A stretch of DNA of 64,000 nt, taken from contig JAVEWG010000015.1 of assembly GCA_034004685.1 (NCBI GenBank), forward strand, positions 1-64,000, given 5' to 3'. The stretch comes from JAEUNX01 sp034004685 (GTDB lineage: Bacteria; Pseudomonadota; Gammaproteobacteria; Burkholderiales; Rhodocyclaceae). How positions within the stretch are numbered: the stretch's first letter is position 1; each line of letters begins with the position of its first letter. Shown one piece after another: positions 9,205 through 17,119 of this stretch. Both the position numbers and the translations under genes were made by a program. The notes under the pieces were generated by a model, which did not search any database, was not told where the DNA came from, and saw only the letters and a program-made list of their open reading frames with translations.

Positions 9205-9788
9205 GCTTGACCGCCTGGCCCTTGCGCCGGTGGCTGGCGGCGGCGCTGCTGATCCTGGCGGCCCCCGCCGCCCTGGCCGAGGCTCGCCCCCTAGCTCCAG
9301 GAGCCCAGGTGGAGGTGGCCTTCTCCCCCTGGGATGATCCAGAGGCGCTGATCCTCCAGACCCTGGCCGCCGCCCGCAAGACCATCCGGGTCCAGGCCTA
9401 CGCCTTCACCAGCCGGTCCATTGCCCAGGCCCTGGTGGAAGCCCGGGAGCGGGGGGTGGATGTGGCGGTGCTGGCCGATGCCGAGATGAACCGCCGGGCC
9501 GAGGGCAACGCCATTGCCCGCCTGCTCCAGGGGGGCGTGGCAGTGGCTTTTGAAACCCGCTACAACGCCGCTCATAACAAGGTGATCCTGGTGGATCCGG
9601 ATAGCAAGGATTGCGCCGTCATCACCGGATCCTACAATTTCACCTGGTCCGCCCGGGCCCGCAACGCCGAGAACCTGCTGATCCTGCGGGGCGATCCGAA
9701 ACTCGTCCGGGACTACCTGGACAACTGGCAACGGCATCGGGCCGAGGCCACCCCCATCCACCGCCTGCCCTTTGCCGCCGCCCCATGA
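9201..9788 (+). CDS. Secreted phospholipase D-like nuclease (Nuc family)
   Basis: Start chosen at GTG 9201, which overlaps the upstream TGA and gives a clean signal peptide (RRWLAAALLILAAPAALAEA). The mature protein of about 170 residues carries one HKD motif (HNKVILVD...ITGSYNFT near residues 130-155), as in the single-domain Nuc endonucleases that work as dimers. The upstream strand motif KTIRVQAYAFTS is also typical. Probable role: periplasmic or secreted sugar-nonspecific phosphodiesterase. The longer frame upstream of 9201 lies inside the methyltransferase gene and is not used. Confidence 0.88.
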   Translation: MSLTAWPLRRWLAAALLILAAPAALAEARPLAPGAQVEVAFSPWDDPEALILQTLAAARKTIRVQAYAFTSRSIAQALVEARERGVDVAVLADAEMNRRAEGNAIARLLQGGVAVAFETRYNAAHNKVILVDPDSKDCAVITGSYNFTWSARARNAENLLILRGDPKLVRDYLDNWQRHRAEATPIHRLPFAAAP

Positions 9789-11068
9789 AAGAACAAGACT
9801 TCGCCCGTTTGCCCCTGGAGCTTTGGTCCGATCTCCAGGCCCCCGGTATCGGTTGGCAGATCGCCGCCCTGGTCCTCTGCCTGGGGCTGGCCTGGCTGAT
9901 CCAGCGGGGCGTGCTGGGCTGGCTGGCCACGCACCGGAGCGAGGGCTCCGGCCGGGCCCTGGGGCGCGGCGGTTTGCGCCGGGTGCTGTTTCCCCTCACC
10001 GCCCTGATGCTGGTGCTGGTGCTGCGGCCCCTCATGGCGCCCTACCACCACGTCAATCTGCTGTCCCTGGCGCTGCCCTTGCTGCTGTCCCTGGGCATCA
10101 TCCGGCTGGTGGTGTACCTGGTGCGTCAGGCTTTCCGGGCCTCCAGCTGGCTGGGGGGCTTTGAGCGGATCTTTGCCACCTGCGCGTGGCTGGTGGTGGC
10201 CTTGCACATCGTGGGGTGGCTGCCCTGGGTGATCGACGGACTGGAGGCCATCGCCTTCAAGGTGGGCAAGAGCGAGCTCAACCTGTGGCTGCTGTTGCAG
10301 GGGGCGGTGTCGGTGATGCTCACCCTGCTGCTGGCCCTGTGGCTGGGGGGGCTGCTGGAGACCCGCCTGCTGGGGGTGGAGGGCATGGACGCCAGCGTGC
10401 GGCTGGTGCTGGTCCGGCTGGCCAAGTCGGTGCTGGTGGTGGTGGCGGTGATGGTGGCCCTGCCCATGGTGGGCATCGATCTGACCACCCTGTCGGTGTT
10501 CGGCGGGGCCCTGGGCGTGGGCCTGGGTTTTGGCCTGCAAAAGATCGCCGCCAGCTATGTGTCGGGCTTCATCATCCTGCTGGACCGCTCCATCCGCATG
10601 GGTAATCTCATCTCGGTGGGAACCGAGCGGGGGGTGGTCAGTCAGATCACTACCCGCTACACGGTATTGCGGGGCTTGAATGGGGTGGAGGTGATCGTTC
10701 CCAACGAAACCCTGGTGGGTTCGGTGGTCCAGAATGAAACCTATACCAACAGCCAGGTGCTGCTCCCCATCAACGTCCAGGTGGCCTATTCTTCCGACGT
10801 GGAAAAGGTGCTGGCGCTCCTGGCGGAGATCGCCCAGGCCCATCCCCGGGTGCTGGCGGATCCGCCGCCCAAATCCTTCCTGGTAGCCTTCGGGGAGAGC
10901 GGCATCGATCTGCGCCTGGCCCTGTGGATCCAGGATCCCCAGGAAGGCAGCCTGGGGGTGGTGTCGGAAATCAACCGGGAGATCTGGCGCCGCTTCCGGC
11001 AGGAGGGGATCGAGATTCCCTATCCCCAGCGGGAAGTTCGGCTGCTGGGACGGGACGCCGTGGTGTAA
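9785..11068 (+). CDS. MscS-family mechanosensitive channel
   Basis: A 427-residue inner-membrane protein, started at ATG 9785, which overlaps the preceding stop by four bases. Several hydrophobic segments precede the conserved MscS core; the pore-lining helix and upper beta domain are recognisable in GGALGVGLGFGLQKIASNY-like sequence (about 245-265), and the beta domain contains GLNGVEVIVPNETLVGS. The extended set of N-terminal helices makes it larger than E. coli MscS (286 residues). Probable function is tension-gated osmolyte release under hypo-osmotic shock. A second, shorter MscS protein is at 31360. Confidence 0.93.
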   Translation: MKEQDFARLPLELWSDLQAPGIGWQIAALVLCLGLAWLIQRGVLGWLATHRSEGSGRALGRGGLRRVLFPLTALMLVLVLRPLMAPYHHVNLLSLALPLLLSLGIIRLVVYLVRQAFRASSWLGGFERIFATCAWLVVALHIVGWLPWVIDGLEAIAFKVGKSELNLWLLLQGAVSVMLTLLLALWLGGLLETRLLGVEGMDASVRLVLVRLAKSVLVVVAVMVALPMVGIDLTTLSVFGGALGVGLGFGLQKIAASYVSGFIILLDRSIRMGNLISVGTERGVVSQITTRYTVLRGLNGVEVIVPNETLVGSVVQNETYTNSQVLLPINVQVAYSSDVEKVLALLAEIAQAHPRVLADPPPKSFLVAFGESGIDLRLALWIQDPQEGSLGVVSEINREIWRRFRQEGIEIPYPQREVRLLGRDAVV

Positions 11069-11141
11069 GGTGGGCCAGCGCATCCCGGATCCAAGGCCAG
11101 CAGACCCCAGGCATCTTAATTTTTCGAGGAATTCATAACGC

Positions 11142-12302
11142 ATGTTCGCAGGTTTTCTGGACTTACCCTGGTGGGGCTACATCCTCGTGGCACTGGGATT
11201 CACCCATGTCACCATCGCCGCCGTCACCATCTTCCTGCATCGCCACCAGGCCCACCGGGCCCTGGAGCTGCATCCCATTCCCAGCCATTTTTTCCGCTTC
11301 TGGCTGTGGCTCACCACCGGCATGGTCACCAAGCAATGGGCGGCCATTCACCGCAAGCACCACGCCAAGTGCGAAACCGCCGAGGATCCCCACAGCCCCC
11401 AGACCCGGGGCTTGAGGAAGGTGCTGTGGCAGGGGGCCGAGCTCTACCGGGCCGAGGCCGCAAATGCCGAAACCCTGGCCCGCTACGGCCACGGCACGCC
11501 GGATGACTGGCTGGAGCGCCACGTCTTTGAGCGCAATACCCTTGGCATCGCCCTGATGCTGATCATCGATGTGCTCCTCTTCGGGCCGGTGGGGCTCACC
11601 ATCTGGGCGGTGCAGATGGCCTGGATTCCCTTCTGGGCGGCCGGGGTGGTCAATGGCTTGGGCCATTACTGGGGCTACCGCAACTTCGCCTGCGCCGATG
11701 CCTCCACCAACCTGCTGCCCTGGGGCATCCTGATTGGCGGCGAGGAGCTTCACAACAACCACCATTCCTTCGCCACCTCCGCCAAGCTTTCCGCCCGGTG
11801 GTATGAGTTCGACATCGGCTGGCTGTACATCCGGACCCTGGAGATCCTGGGGTTGGCCAAGGTCCGTAAGGTGATTCCCTCCCCCCGTTTCGGCGAGGCC
11901 CGCAAGGTGGTGGACCTGGACATGCTCCAGACCATCATCACCCACCGCTATGACGTGATGACCCGCTACATGCGCGCCCTCAAGACCCTCTACCGGGAAG
12001 AGTTGGCCCAGTTACGCCAGGCCCGGGCCGACTTCGATGTGGCCCGCCTGCGCCACCTGGTGCTGTCGGGGGAGCAGGAGCTGGCGGAGGCGGACCGGGC
12101 CGAACGGGCCCGCATCCTGGCCGAAGGTAGCCGCCTGGCCACGGTGGTGACCATGCGGGAAGAACTGGCCGCCCTGTGGGCCCGCTCCACGGTCTCCAAG
12201 GAACAGCTCCTGACCCAGCTCCACAACTGGCTGGAGCGGGCCGAGCAGAGTGGCATCCAGCAGTTGCAGGAGTTTTCCAACCGTCTGCGCCGATACGCGT
12301 GA
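11142..12302 (+). CDS. Membrane fatty acid (acyl-CoA/acyl-lipid) desaturase
   Basis: A 386-residue di-iron desaturase. The three histidine boxes are visible: HRHQAHR (about 27-33), HRKHH (about 67-71) and HNNHH (about 205-209), which bind the diiron centre. Hydrophobic segments surround the boxes. It should introduce a cis double bond, probably delta-9, into saturated acyl chains at the inner membrane. The C-terminal tail of about 120 residues is predicted helical, rich in Arg/Glu/Leu, and longer than in the minimal family members. SD-like GAGG precedes ATG 11142. A GC-rich hairpin follows the gene. Confidence 0.93.
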   Translation: MFAGFLDLPWWGYILVALGFTHVTIAAVTIFLHRHQAHRALELHPIPSHFFRFWLWLTTGMVTKQWAAIHRKHHAKCETAEDPHSPQTRGLRKVLWQGAELYRAEAANAETLARYGHGTPDDWLERHVFERNTLGIALMLIIDVLLFGPVGLTIWAVQMAWIPFWAAGVVNGLGHYWGYRNFACADASTNLLPWGILIGGEELHNNHHSFATSAKLSARWYEFDIGWLYIRTLEILGLAKVRKVIPSPRFGEARKVVDLDMLQTIITHRYDVMTRYMRALKTLYREELAQLRQARADFDVARLRHLVLSGEQELAEADRAERARILAEGSRLATVVTMREELAALWARSTVSKEQLLTQLHNWLERAEQSGIQQLQEFSNRLRRYA

Positions 12303-12319
12303 TCCAGTCCCGCCGGTTC

Positions 12320-12342
12320 AACCCGCCCCCGGGCGGGTTTCC
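12320..12342 (+). terminator. Probable intrinsic terminator after desaturase gene
   Basis: AACCCGCCC and GGGCGGGTT form a 9-base inverted repeat with almost no loop, followed by a short broken T stretch (TTTCCCGTTT). It separates the desaturase gene from rluE. The T-tract is weak, so termination efficiency is uncertain. Confidence 0.45.
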
Positions 12343-12370
12343 CGTTTCCGAACCCCGTTTCTGAAGCCCC

Positions 12371-12994
12371 GTGGCCCGCCTGATTCTTCTCAACAAGCCC
12401 TACGGCGTCCTGAGCCAATTCACCGGCGAGCCGGGTCAGGCCACCCTGGCCCGGTGGGTGGACGTGCCCGGAGTGTATGCCGCCGGCCGGCTGGATGGGG
12501 ATAGCGAGGGCCTGCTCCTGCTCACCGATGACGGAGCGTTGCAGCACCGCATCGCCGACCCCCGCCACAAGGCCCCCAAGGTATATCTGGCCCAGGTGGA
12601 GGGAATTCCGGATCAAGGGGCCCTGGCTGCCCTGGAGCGGGGTGTAGACCTGGGGGATTTCGTCACCCGGCCGGCCTGGGCCCGCTTGGTACCGGCGCCG
12701 GACTGGTTGTGGCCCCGGGATCCACCCATCCGGGCGCGCAAGGCCATCCCCACCGCCTGGATCGAACTCACCTTGGAGGAAGGCAAGAACCGTCAGGTAC
12801 GGCGCATGACCGCCAAGGTGGGCTATCCGACCCTGCGTCTGGTTCGGGTGGCGATTGGCCCCTGGCGGCTCGACGGCCTGGCGCCGGGGCAGTGGCGGGA
12901 GATTCAGGTGGATGGCCCGGGGCCGGCCTCAAGGTCATCCCCGAAGCCCTGGCGTGGCGCCCCATCCATGGGTCAGCGCCGGGATCGCCGCTAA
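12371..12994 (+). CDS. rluE: 23S rRNA pseudouridine(2457) synthase
   Basis: A 207-residue RsuA/RluE-type pseudouridine synthase starting at GTG 12371. Residues 1-10 (MARLILLNKP) begin the catalytic domain directly, with no S4 domain, as in RluE. The catalytic Asp is in AGRLDGDSEGLLLLTDDG (about 40). The later motifs KVYLAQVEG and EGKNRQVRRMTAKVGYPTLRL are family hallmarks. RluE modifies U2457 in helix 89 near the peptidyl transferase centre. The C-terminal tail after about residue 182 is Arg/Pro-rich and may be poorly conserved. Confidence 0.92.
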   Translation: MARLILLNKPYGVLSQFTGEPGQATLARWVDVPGVYAAGRLDGDSEGLLLLTDDGALQHRIADPRHKAPKVYLAQVEGIPDQGALAALERGVDLGDFVTRPAWARLVPAPDWLWPRDPPIRARKAIPTAWIELTLEEGKNRQVRRMTAKVGYPTLRLVRVAIGPWRLDGLAPGQWREIQVDGPGPASRSSPKPWRGAPSMGQRRDRR

Positions 12995-13025
12995 AATCCC
13001 CATCCACCTCCACCTGGGTGTCACC

Positions 13026-13472
13026 ATGAAATCCCTGTTTTCCTCGCTTGCCCTCCTTATTGTTCTTGTTGGCCGGGCCCTTCCCGCCGGGGCCGAGATG
13101 CCCATGACCGAACTGGGGGCCGGCATGTACCGCATCCAGGTGGAGGTGGCCGCCACCCAGACCGATCGCATGCTCGGCCTGATGAATCGGCCGGCGATGC
13201 CGCCCCAGCACGGCATGTTGTTCGCTTTTCCGGTGGACGCGGTCCATTGCATGTGGATGAAAAACACCCTGATCCCCCTCTCGGTGGCCTTCCTGGATCA
13301 GGACGGACGCATCCTCAACATTGCCGACATGCAGCCCCAGAGCGAACAAAGCCACTGCGCCGCCCGCCCGGCCCGCTATGCCCTGGAAATGAACCAGGGC
13401 TGGTTCGCCGCCAAGGGCCTCGCCGCCGGGGCCCGGATCCGGGGGCTGGAGCGCTTGCCGGCCGGGCGCTGA
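13026..13472 (+). CDS. DUF192 family exported protein
   Basis: A 148-residue protein with a signal peptide (MKSLFSSLALLIVLVGRALPAGA), followed by the DUF192 fold. Family motifs are visible: TDRMLGLMNR, HGMLFAFP, and the MWMKNTLIPLSVAFLD segment near 75-90. The function of the family is not established. ATG 13026 is chosen because it starts the signal peptide; the frame continues upstream inside rluE. A TAAAAT -10-like box at 12992-12997 could provide a promoter. A second exported protein gene follows after 10 bases. Confidence 0.88.
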   Translation: MKSLFSSLALLIVLVGRALPAGAEMPMTELGAGMYRIQVEVAATQTDRMLGLMNRPAMPPQHGMLFAFPVDAVHCMWMKNTLIPLSVAFLDQDGRILNIADMQPQSEQSHCAARPARYALEMNQGWFAAKGLAAGARIRGLERLPAGR

Positions 13473-13482
13473 GGGCTGGGTG

Positions 13483-14082
13483 ATGGGGCGTGGGAACTCG
13501 GGCCTGGGTAGGTTGGCGGGCTGCCTGGTGGGGCTCCTGCTGTGGGTCTGCCTGGGGCCGGCCTTTGCGGAGGAGGGCATCCTGGTCCAGGTGGGGCTCC
13601 AGGGGGAGTCCGTGCTGGTGGACGTGGCCTTTTCGGTGGCCGCCTCCCGGGCCGAGGTGTGGGAGGTACTGACCGATTTCGAGCACATGGCGGCCTTCAT
13701 CTCCAACCTGGCGGTGAGCCGGGTGGTGGCCCGGGAAGGCCAGACCCTGCGGGTCTTCCAACGGGGCGAGGCCCGCCGTGGCCTCCTCCATTTCCCCTTT
13801 GAATCGGTGCGGGAGATCCAGCTCGAAGCCCCCGGCCGGATCTCTACCCACCTGGTTTCCGGCACGCCCAAGCGCCTGGAGGGGGTGACCGAGATCACCA
13901 GCGACGGCTCCCGGACCCGGGTCAGCTACCACGGCGAATCGGTGCCGGATAGGTGGATACCTCCGGTGGTGGGCCGTGGTTTCATCGCCGACGAGGTGCG
14001 GGAGCAGTTCGAGGAGATGCGCCGGGAGATCCTCCGGCGCCATCGCCTGGCACCGGAGGGACGGGTTGCTCCGCCCGGTTAA
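13483..14082 (+). CDS. SRPBCC (START-like) family exported protein
   Basis: A 199-residue protein with an N-terminal signal peptide (about residues 10-29, ending CLGPAFA) and an SRPBCC/polyketide-cyclase-like ligand-binding fold, shown by the opening VAASRAEVWEVLTDFEHMAAF. ATG 13483 is preferred over GTG 13480 because GAGGG lies 7 bases upstream. SRPBCC proteins bind hydrophobic ligands, but neither substrate nor partner is evident here. Probably co-transcribed with the DUF192 gene. Confidence 0.8.
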   Translation: MGRGNSGLGRLAGCLVGLLLWVCLGPAFAEEGILVQVGLQGESVLVDVAFSVAASRAEVWEVLTDFEHMAAFISNLAVSRVVAREGQTLRVFQRGEARRGLLHFPFESVREIQLEAPGRISTHLVSGTPKRLEGVTEITSDGSRTRVSYHGESVPDRWIPPVVGRGFIADEVREQFEEMRREILRRHRLAPEGRVAPPG

Positions 14083-14100
14083 AGTCTGCAATTACACGAC

Positions 14101-14115
14101 CCCATTGTGAATGGG
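14101..14115. terminator. Small hairpin between convergent genes
   Basis: CCCATT-GTG-AATGGG forms a perfect 6-base stem in the 109-base gap between the SRPBCC gene and the end of the cobalamin operon. It lacks a clear T-tract on either strand, so it is at best a weak terminator. Confidence 0.3.
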
Positions 14116-14191
14116 ACCTCTTCCTTGTCGCCTGTGATGGAGTGGCTGTCGGGCCTCCGCCATTCAGGTGCATCCCCTTCATACGGCGTAC

Positions 14192-15139
14192 TTAATCCCG
14201 ACGGGGTTCCGCCAGCAGGGCGGCAATATAGTCCTCCGGCAGGCGATGTTCGGCGGCCAGCTCGGCGGCGCTGCAGCCGCTGGCCCGCAGGCTGGCCAGC
14301 CAGCCGTCGAGGCCGGTGGACAGGGAGCGGCCGGCCTTCTCGCCGTCACGGGTGGCGCCGCTGTCTACGTCGTATTTGTTGGCGTAGCCGCGGGGTGTAA
14401 CCATCAGGCCGTGTCGGACAAAGGTGCTGGCGTTGCCGATGAGCACGGTGGACAGCATGCCGATGTCGGCGTCGGTCATCCGCGCCAGGGTGGTGAGCTC
14501 GACGCGCTGTTTCGGCCGGTAGGCCGATTTGACGATGGCCACCGGGGTGTCCGGCTGGCGGTGGCGCAGGAACAGGCGCTGGGCCTCGACGATCTGGCGG
14601 GTGCGGCGGCCGCTCTTGGGGTTGTAGAGGGCCACCACGAAGTCTGCTGCAGCCACCGCATCGAGGCGCCGAGCGATGACCGGCCAGGGGGTGAGCAGGT
14701 CCGACAGGCTGATGGTGCAGAAGTCGTGGGTCAGGGGGGCGCCCACCAGGGCTGCGCAGGTGTTGAGGGCCGAGGCGCCGGGGATGATCTCCACCTCGAT
14801 GTCCGAATCGGGCGTCCAGCCGGCCTGGAACAGCACCTCGAAGGTGGGCCCGGCCATGCCATACACACCGGCGTCGCCGGAGGAGATGAGGGCCACCTTG
14901 CGGCCCTGGCGGGCGCGCTCGAAGGCTTCGATGGCCCGGTCCAGCTCCTCGGTCATCGACTTCCTGATGACCTCCTTGCCCTCAAGCAGGTCGGCCACCA
15001 GGCGGATGTAGGTGACGTAGCCGATCACCGTGTCGGCTTCGGCGATGGCCTCGCGGGCGCGGGCGGTGAGGTGCGCGTGGCTGCCCGGGCCGAGGCCGAC
15101 CAGCATGATCCGGCCACGGGGGGTGGGGGTGTCGTTCAT
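14192..15139 (-). CDS. cobJ: Precorrin-3B C17-methyltransferase (CobJ/CbiH)
   Basis: Methylates C17 and contracts the corrin ring. The N-terminal glycine-rich motif of tetrapyrrole methylases (LVGLGPGSHAHLT), the SSGDAGVYGMAG loop and IPGASALNTCAALVGAPLTHDF are all present, as is the TPRGYANKY segment near residue 245 where many CbiH proteins end. About 65 further residues form an unusual helical tail (GLDGWLASLRASGCSAAELAAEHRLPEDYIAALL). Last gene of the operon; its ATG overlaps the stop of cobE by four bases. Confidence 0.95.
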   Translation of the reverse strand: MNDTPTPRGRIMLVGLGPGSHAHLTARAREAIAEADTVIGYVTYIRLVADLLEGKEVIRKSMTEELDRAIEAFERARQGRKVALISSGDAGVYGMAGPTFEVLFQAGWTPDSDIEVEIIPGASALNTCAALVGAPLTHDFCTISLSDLLTPWPVIARRLDAVAAADFVVALYNPKSGRRTRQIVEAQRLFLRHRQPDTPVAIVKSAYRPKQRVELTTLARMTDADIGMLSTVLIGNASTFVRHGLMVTPRGYANKYDVDSGATRDGEKAGRSLSTGLDGWLASLRASGCSAAELAAEHRLPEDYIAALLAEPRRD

Positions 15140-15543
15140 TGGGGAATCCTTGCGATGGAGATGGTGGCGTTGCGGCCGTCGGGGCCGCGGTACTTGTGCT
15201 TTTCCAGCAGTAGCTGGCTCATTTCGGTGCCCGCCGCGAGCAGGGCCGCGGCTTCGGAGACCGAGGGCGTGCCGGTGTACTTGCGCACGGTTTCGGATGG
15301 GTGAGGTACGGCCACGACCGCCAGCTCGGCCGCGGGGTAGAAGCGGATGGTCCAGCCCTGCCAGCGGGCCAGGGCGTGCAGCCCGGGCTCGTCGGCCTTC
15401 AGGTCGATGCTGGCCACGGCGACCACGTCGGTGAGGCTGGCCTGGCAGCTTGCCAGGGCATCCACTACCGCCCAGGCCAGGGTGGCGGCCGGCGTGCCCC
15501 GGTCGCAGCCGATCCCCAGGGCAATGGGGCCGACGCGGCTCAT
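15136..15543 (-). CDS. cobE: CobE / CbiG C-terminal domain protein
   Basis: A 135-residue protein matching the CbiG C-terminal (CobE) domain: the opening ALGIGCDRGTPAATL, the VASIDLKADEPGLHALA segment and SVSEAAALLAAG are typical. Start ATG at 15543 overlaps the stop of cbiG by four bases; the frame upstream belongs inside cbiG. In one-gene versions CbiG carries this domain at its end. Here it is a separate, coupled gene. CbiG opens the delta-lactone of cobalt-precorrin-5A, and the role of the C-terminal domain is poorly defined. Confidence 0.9.
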   Translation of the reverse strand: MSRVGPIALGIGCDRGTPAATLAWAVVDALASCQASLTDVVAVASIDLKADEPGLHALARWQGWTIRFYPAAELAVVAVPHPSETVRKYTGTPSVSEAAALLAAGTEMSQLLLEKHKYRGPDGRNATISIARIPQ

Positions 15544-16310
15544 GGGCTCACCGGCGGCCGGTAGATCACCCGCTTGCCGGCCAGGCGCGGGGCCAGCTCG
15601 GCTGGCATGGGCCGGTGGCTGATCCACAGGACGGCGCCAAAGCGTTCTGGGGTGACATCCTCCAGCCGGCTGAAGGAAAACAGGTTGGCCGGCAGCGGCC
15701 CACAGCGGCCGTTGGCGTGGCGCAACCACCAGTCGGCGCTGCCGACTTCCTGCACGACCGCCACCGGTTCGTCATTCACCACGGCGGCGCTGGCCCGGAC
15801 GATCTCGTCGTGGCTGGCCTCGAAGGTCCAGCCCAGCTCGCGGCCCAGCAGGTCCACGGCCAGGGTCTGGCGGGCGTCGGAGGCGGTGGTGAGCACCGGC
15901 GTGGCGTCGAGGGCCTGGGCCAGGGTGCCGGCCAGGGCGTTGGCGCCGCCCAGGTGGCCAGACAGCATGGGGATGACGAAGCGCCCGGCCTCGTCGATGA
16001 CCACCACGCCGGGGTCGGACTCCTTGCGTGCCAGGTAGGGCGCCACCAGCCGCACCGTGGCCCCCAGGGACACGATGGCGACGATGCCGTCAAAGTTGGA
16101 AAAGAGGATGGGGATCTGCTCGGATGTCTTGCCGGCGTAGCAGGCCGCGGCGCCGGGGGCGGCGGCGTGGGCTTCGGCGGCGAATTTCTCGGGGGCGAAC
16201 AGCCGGGCGCCGGGCAGCGCGGCGACCACGTGGCCGGCCAGGGCGATGCCGTGGCGGGTGATGGAGACGACGGCGATGCGGTCGTTGGCAAAGGGCAGGT
16301 GCTGGGTCAT
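15540..16310 (-). CDS. cbiG: CbiG N-terminal and central domains, cobalt-precorrin-5A hydrolase
   Basis: A 256-residue protein carrying the N-terminal (RIAVVSITRHGIALAGHV) and middle CbiG domains. The family motifs FDGIVAIVSLGATVRLVAPYL, PGVVVIDEAGRFVIPMLSGHLGGAN and TTASDARQTLAVDLLG are all present. The enzyme opens the ring A acetate lactone and releases the two-carbon fragment as acetaldehyde in the anaerobic pathway. It ends without the C-terminal domain, which is encoded by the next gene. Overlaps cobI and cobE by four bases each. Confidence 0.94.
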   Translation of the reverse strand: MTQHLPFANDRIAVVSITRHGIALAGHVVAALPGARLFAPEKFAAEAHAAAPGAAACYAGKTSEQIPILFSNFDGIVAIVSLGATVRLVAPYLARKESDPGVVVIDEAGRFVIPMLSGHLGGANALAGTLAQALDATPVLTTASDARQTLAVDLLGRELGWTFEASHDEIVRASAAVVNDEPVAVVQEVGSADWWLRHANGRCGPLPANLFSFSRLEDVTPERFGAVLWISHRPMPAELAPRLAGKRVIYRPPVSP

Positions 16311-17119
16311 TGCGGGCTCGCGGCAGTGAGGGTGTCGGCGGTGAGGGTGGCGGCGGCCGGGCGCTTGCGGCAGCCCCGGCGCAGGGCGCCGCGGGCCCGG
16401 CCGGGGTTGTGCACGAGCAGCAGGGACAGGTAGTTCACCTTCTCGCCGGCCAGGCGCCGCACGTCGTGGACGATCCGCTCGTCGGGGGCGCCGACCTTCT
16501 CGATGAAGCAGCTGCTGGCCAGCAACCCGCGTGCCTCGAGCAGCGCGAGCACCTCGTCGAGGAGCGGCTTGACCTTGAGCAGCACCAGGGTGTCAAAGTC
16601 GCCCAGCAGCCGGTCGATCAGCTCGACCCCGTAGGCGGCCGGGATGACCGCGAAGGTCTCGTCCTCCTCGGCCAGGGTGAGGCCGGTGGCCGCGGCGGCG
16701 GCGGCAAAGGAGCTGACGCCGGGGATGGTTTCCACGGCCACGCCGGGGGCGAGCTCCCGCACCACCCGGGCCAGGTGGCCGAAGGTGGCGAAGGTGGAGG
16801 CGTCGCCTTCGACCAGGAAGACTAGGTCGCGTCCTTCCTGCAGCAGCTCGACCGTGCGGGTGGCGGCGCGGGCCCAGGCCCTGGCCAGGGCCACCGGGTC
16901 GCGGGTCATGGGAAATACCAGGGCCTCGGCGTCGGCGGGCACCGCCAGCCCGCCACGCTGGACGATGCCCAGGGCGTAGGAGGCCTCCGCGGCCTTCTTG
17001 ACCGGGTACAGCCAGCGGGCGCCGGATTGCAGGGCGGCCCAGGCCCGGCGGGTGATCAGTTCGGGATCGCCGGGGCCGAGGGAGGCGCCGATCAGACGTC
17101 CGGGGAGCGGGGGGGGCAT
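16307..17119 (-). CDS. cobI: Precorrin-2 C20-methyltransferase (CobI/CbiL)
   Basis: A 270-residue tetrapyrrole methylase. ATG at 17119 is chosen because MPPPLPGRLIGASLGPGDPELIT gives the correct N-terminal loop; the frame further upstream runs through cobL. The motif VEGDASTFATFGHLARVV and IPGVSSFAAAAAATGLTLAEEDE identify the CobI/CbiL group. The last about 25 residues are Arg/Ala/Thr-rich and probably unstructured. The gene overlaps the end of cobL by 28 bases, and its own stop overlaps the cbiG start. Confidence 0.94.
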   Translation of the reverse strand: MPPPLPGRLIGASLGPGDPELITRRAWAALQSGARWLYPVKKAAEASYALGIVQRGGLAVPADAEALVFPMTRDPVALARAWARAATRTVELLQEGRDLVFLVEGDASTFATFGHLARVVRELAPGVAVETIPGVSSFAAAAAATGLTLAEEDETFAVIPAAYGVELIDRLLGDFDTLVLLKVKPLLDEVLALLEARGLLASSCFIEKVGAPDERIVHDVRRLAGEKVNYLSLLLVHNPGRARGALRRGCRKRPAAATLTADTLTAASPQ

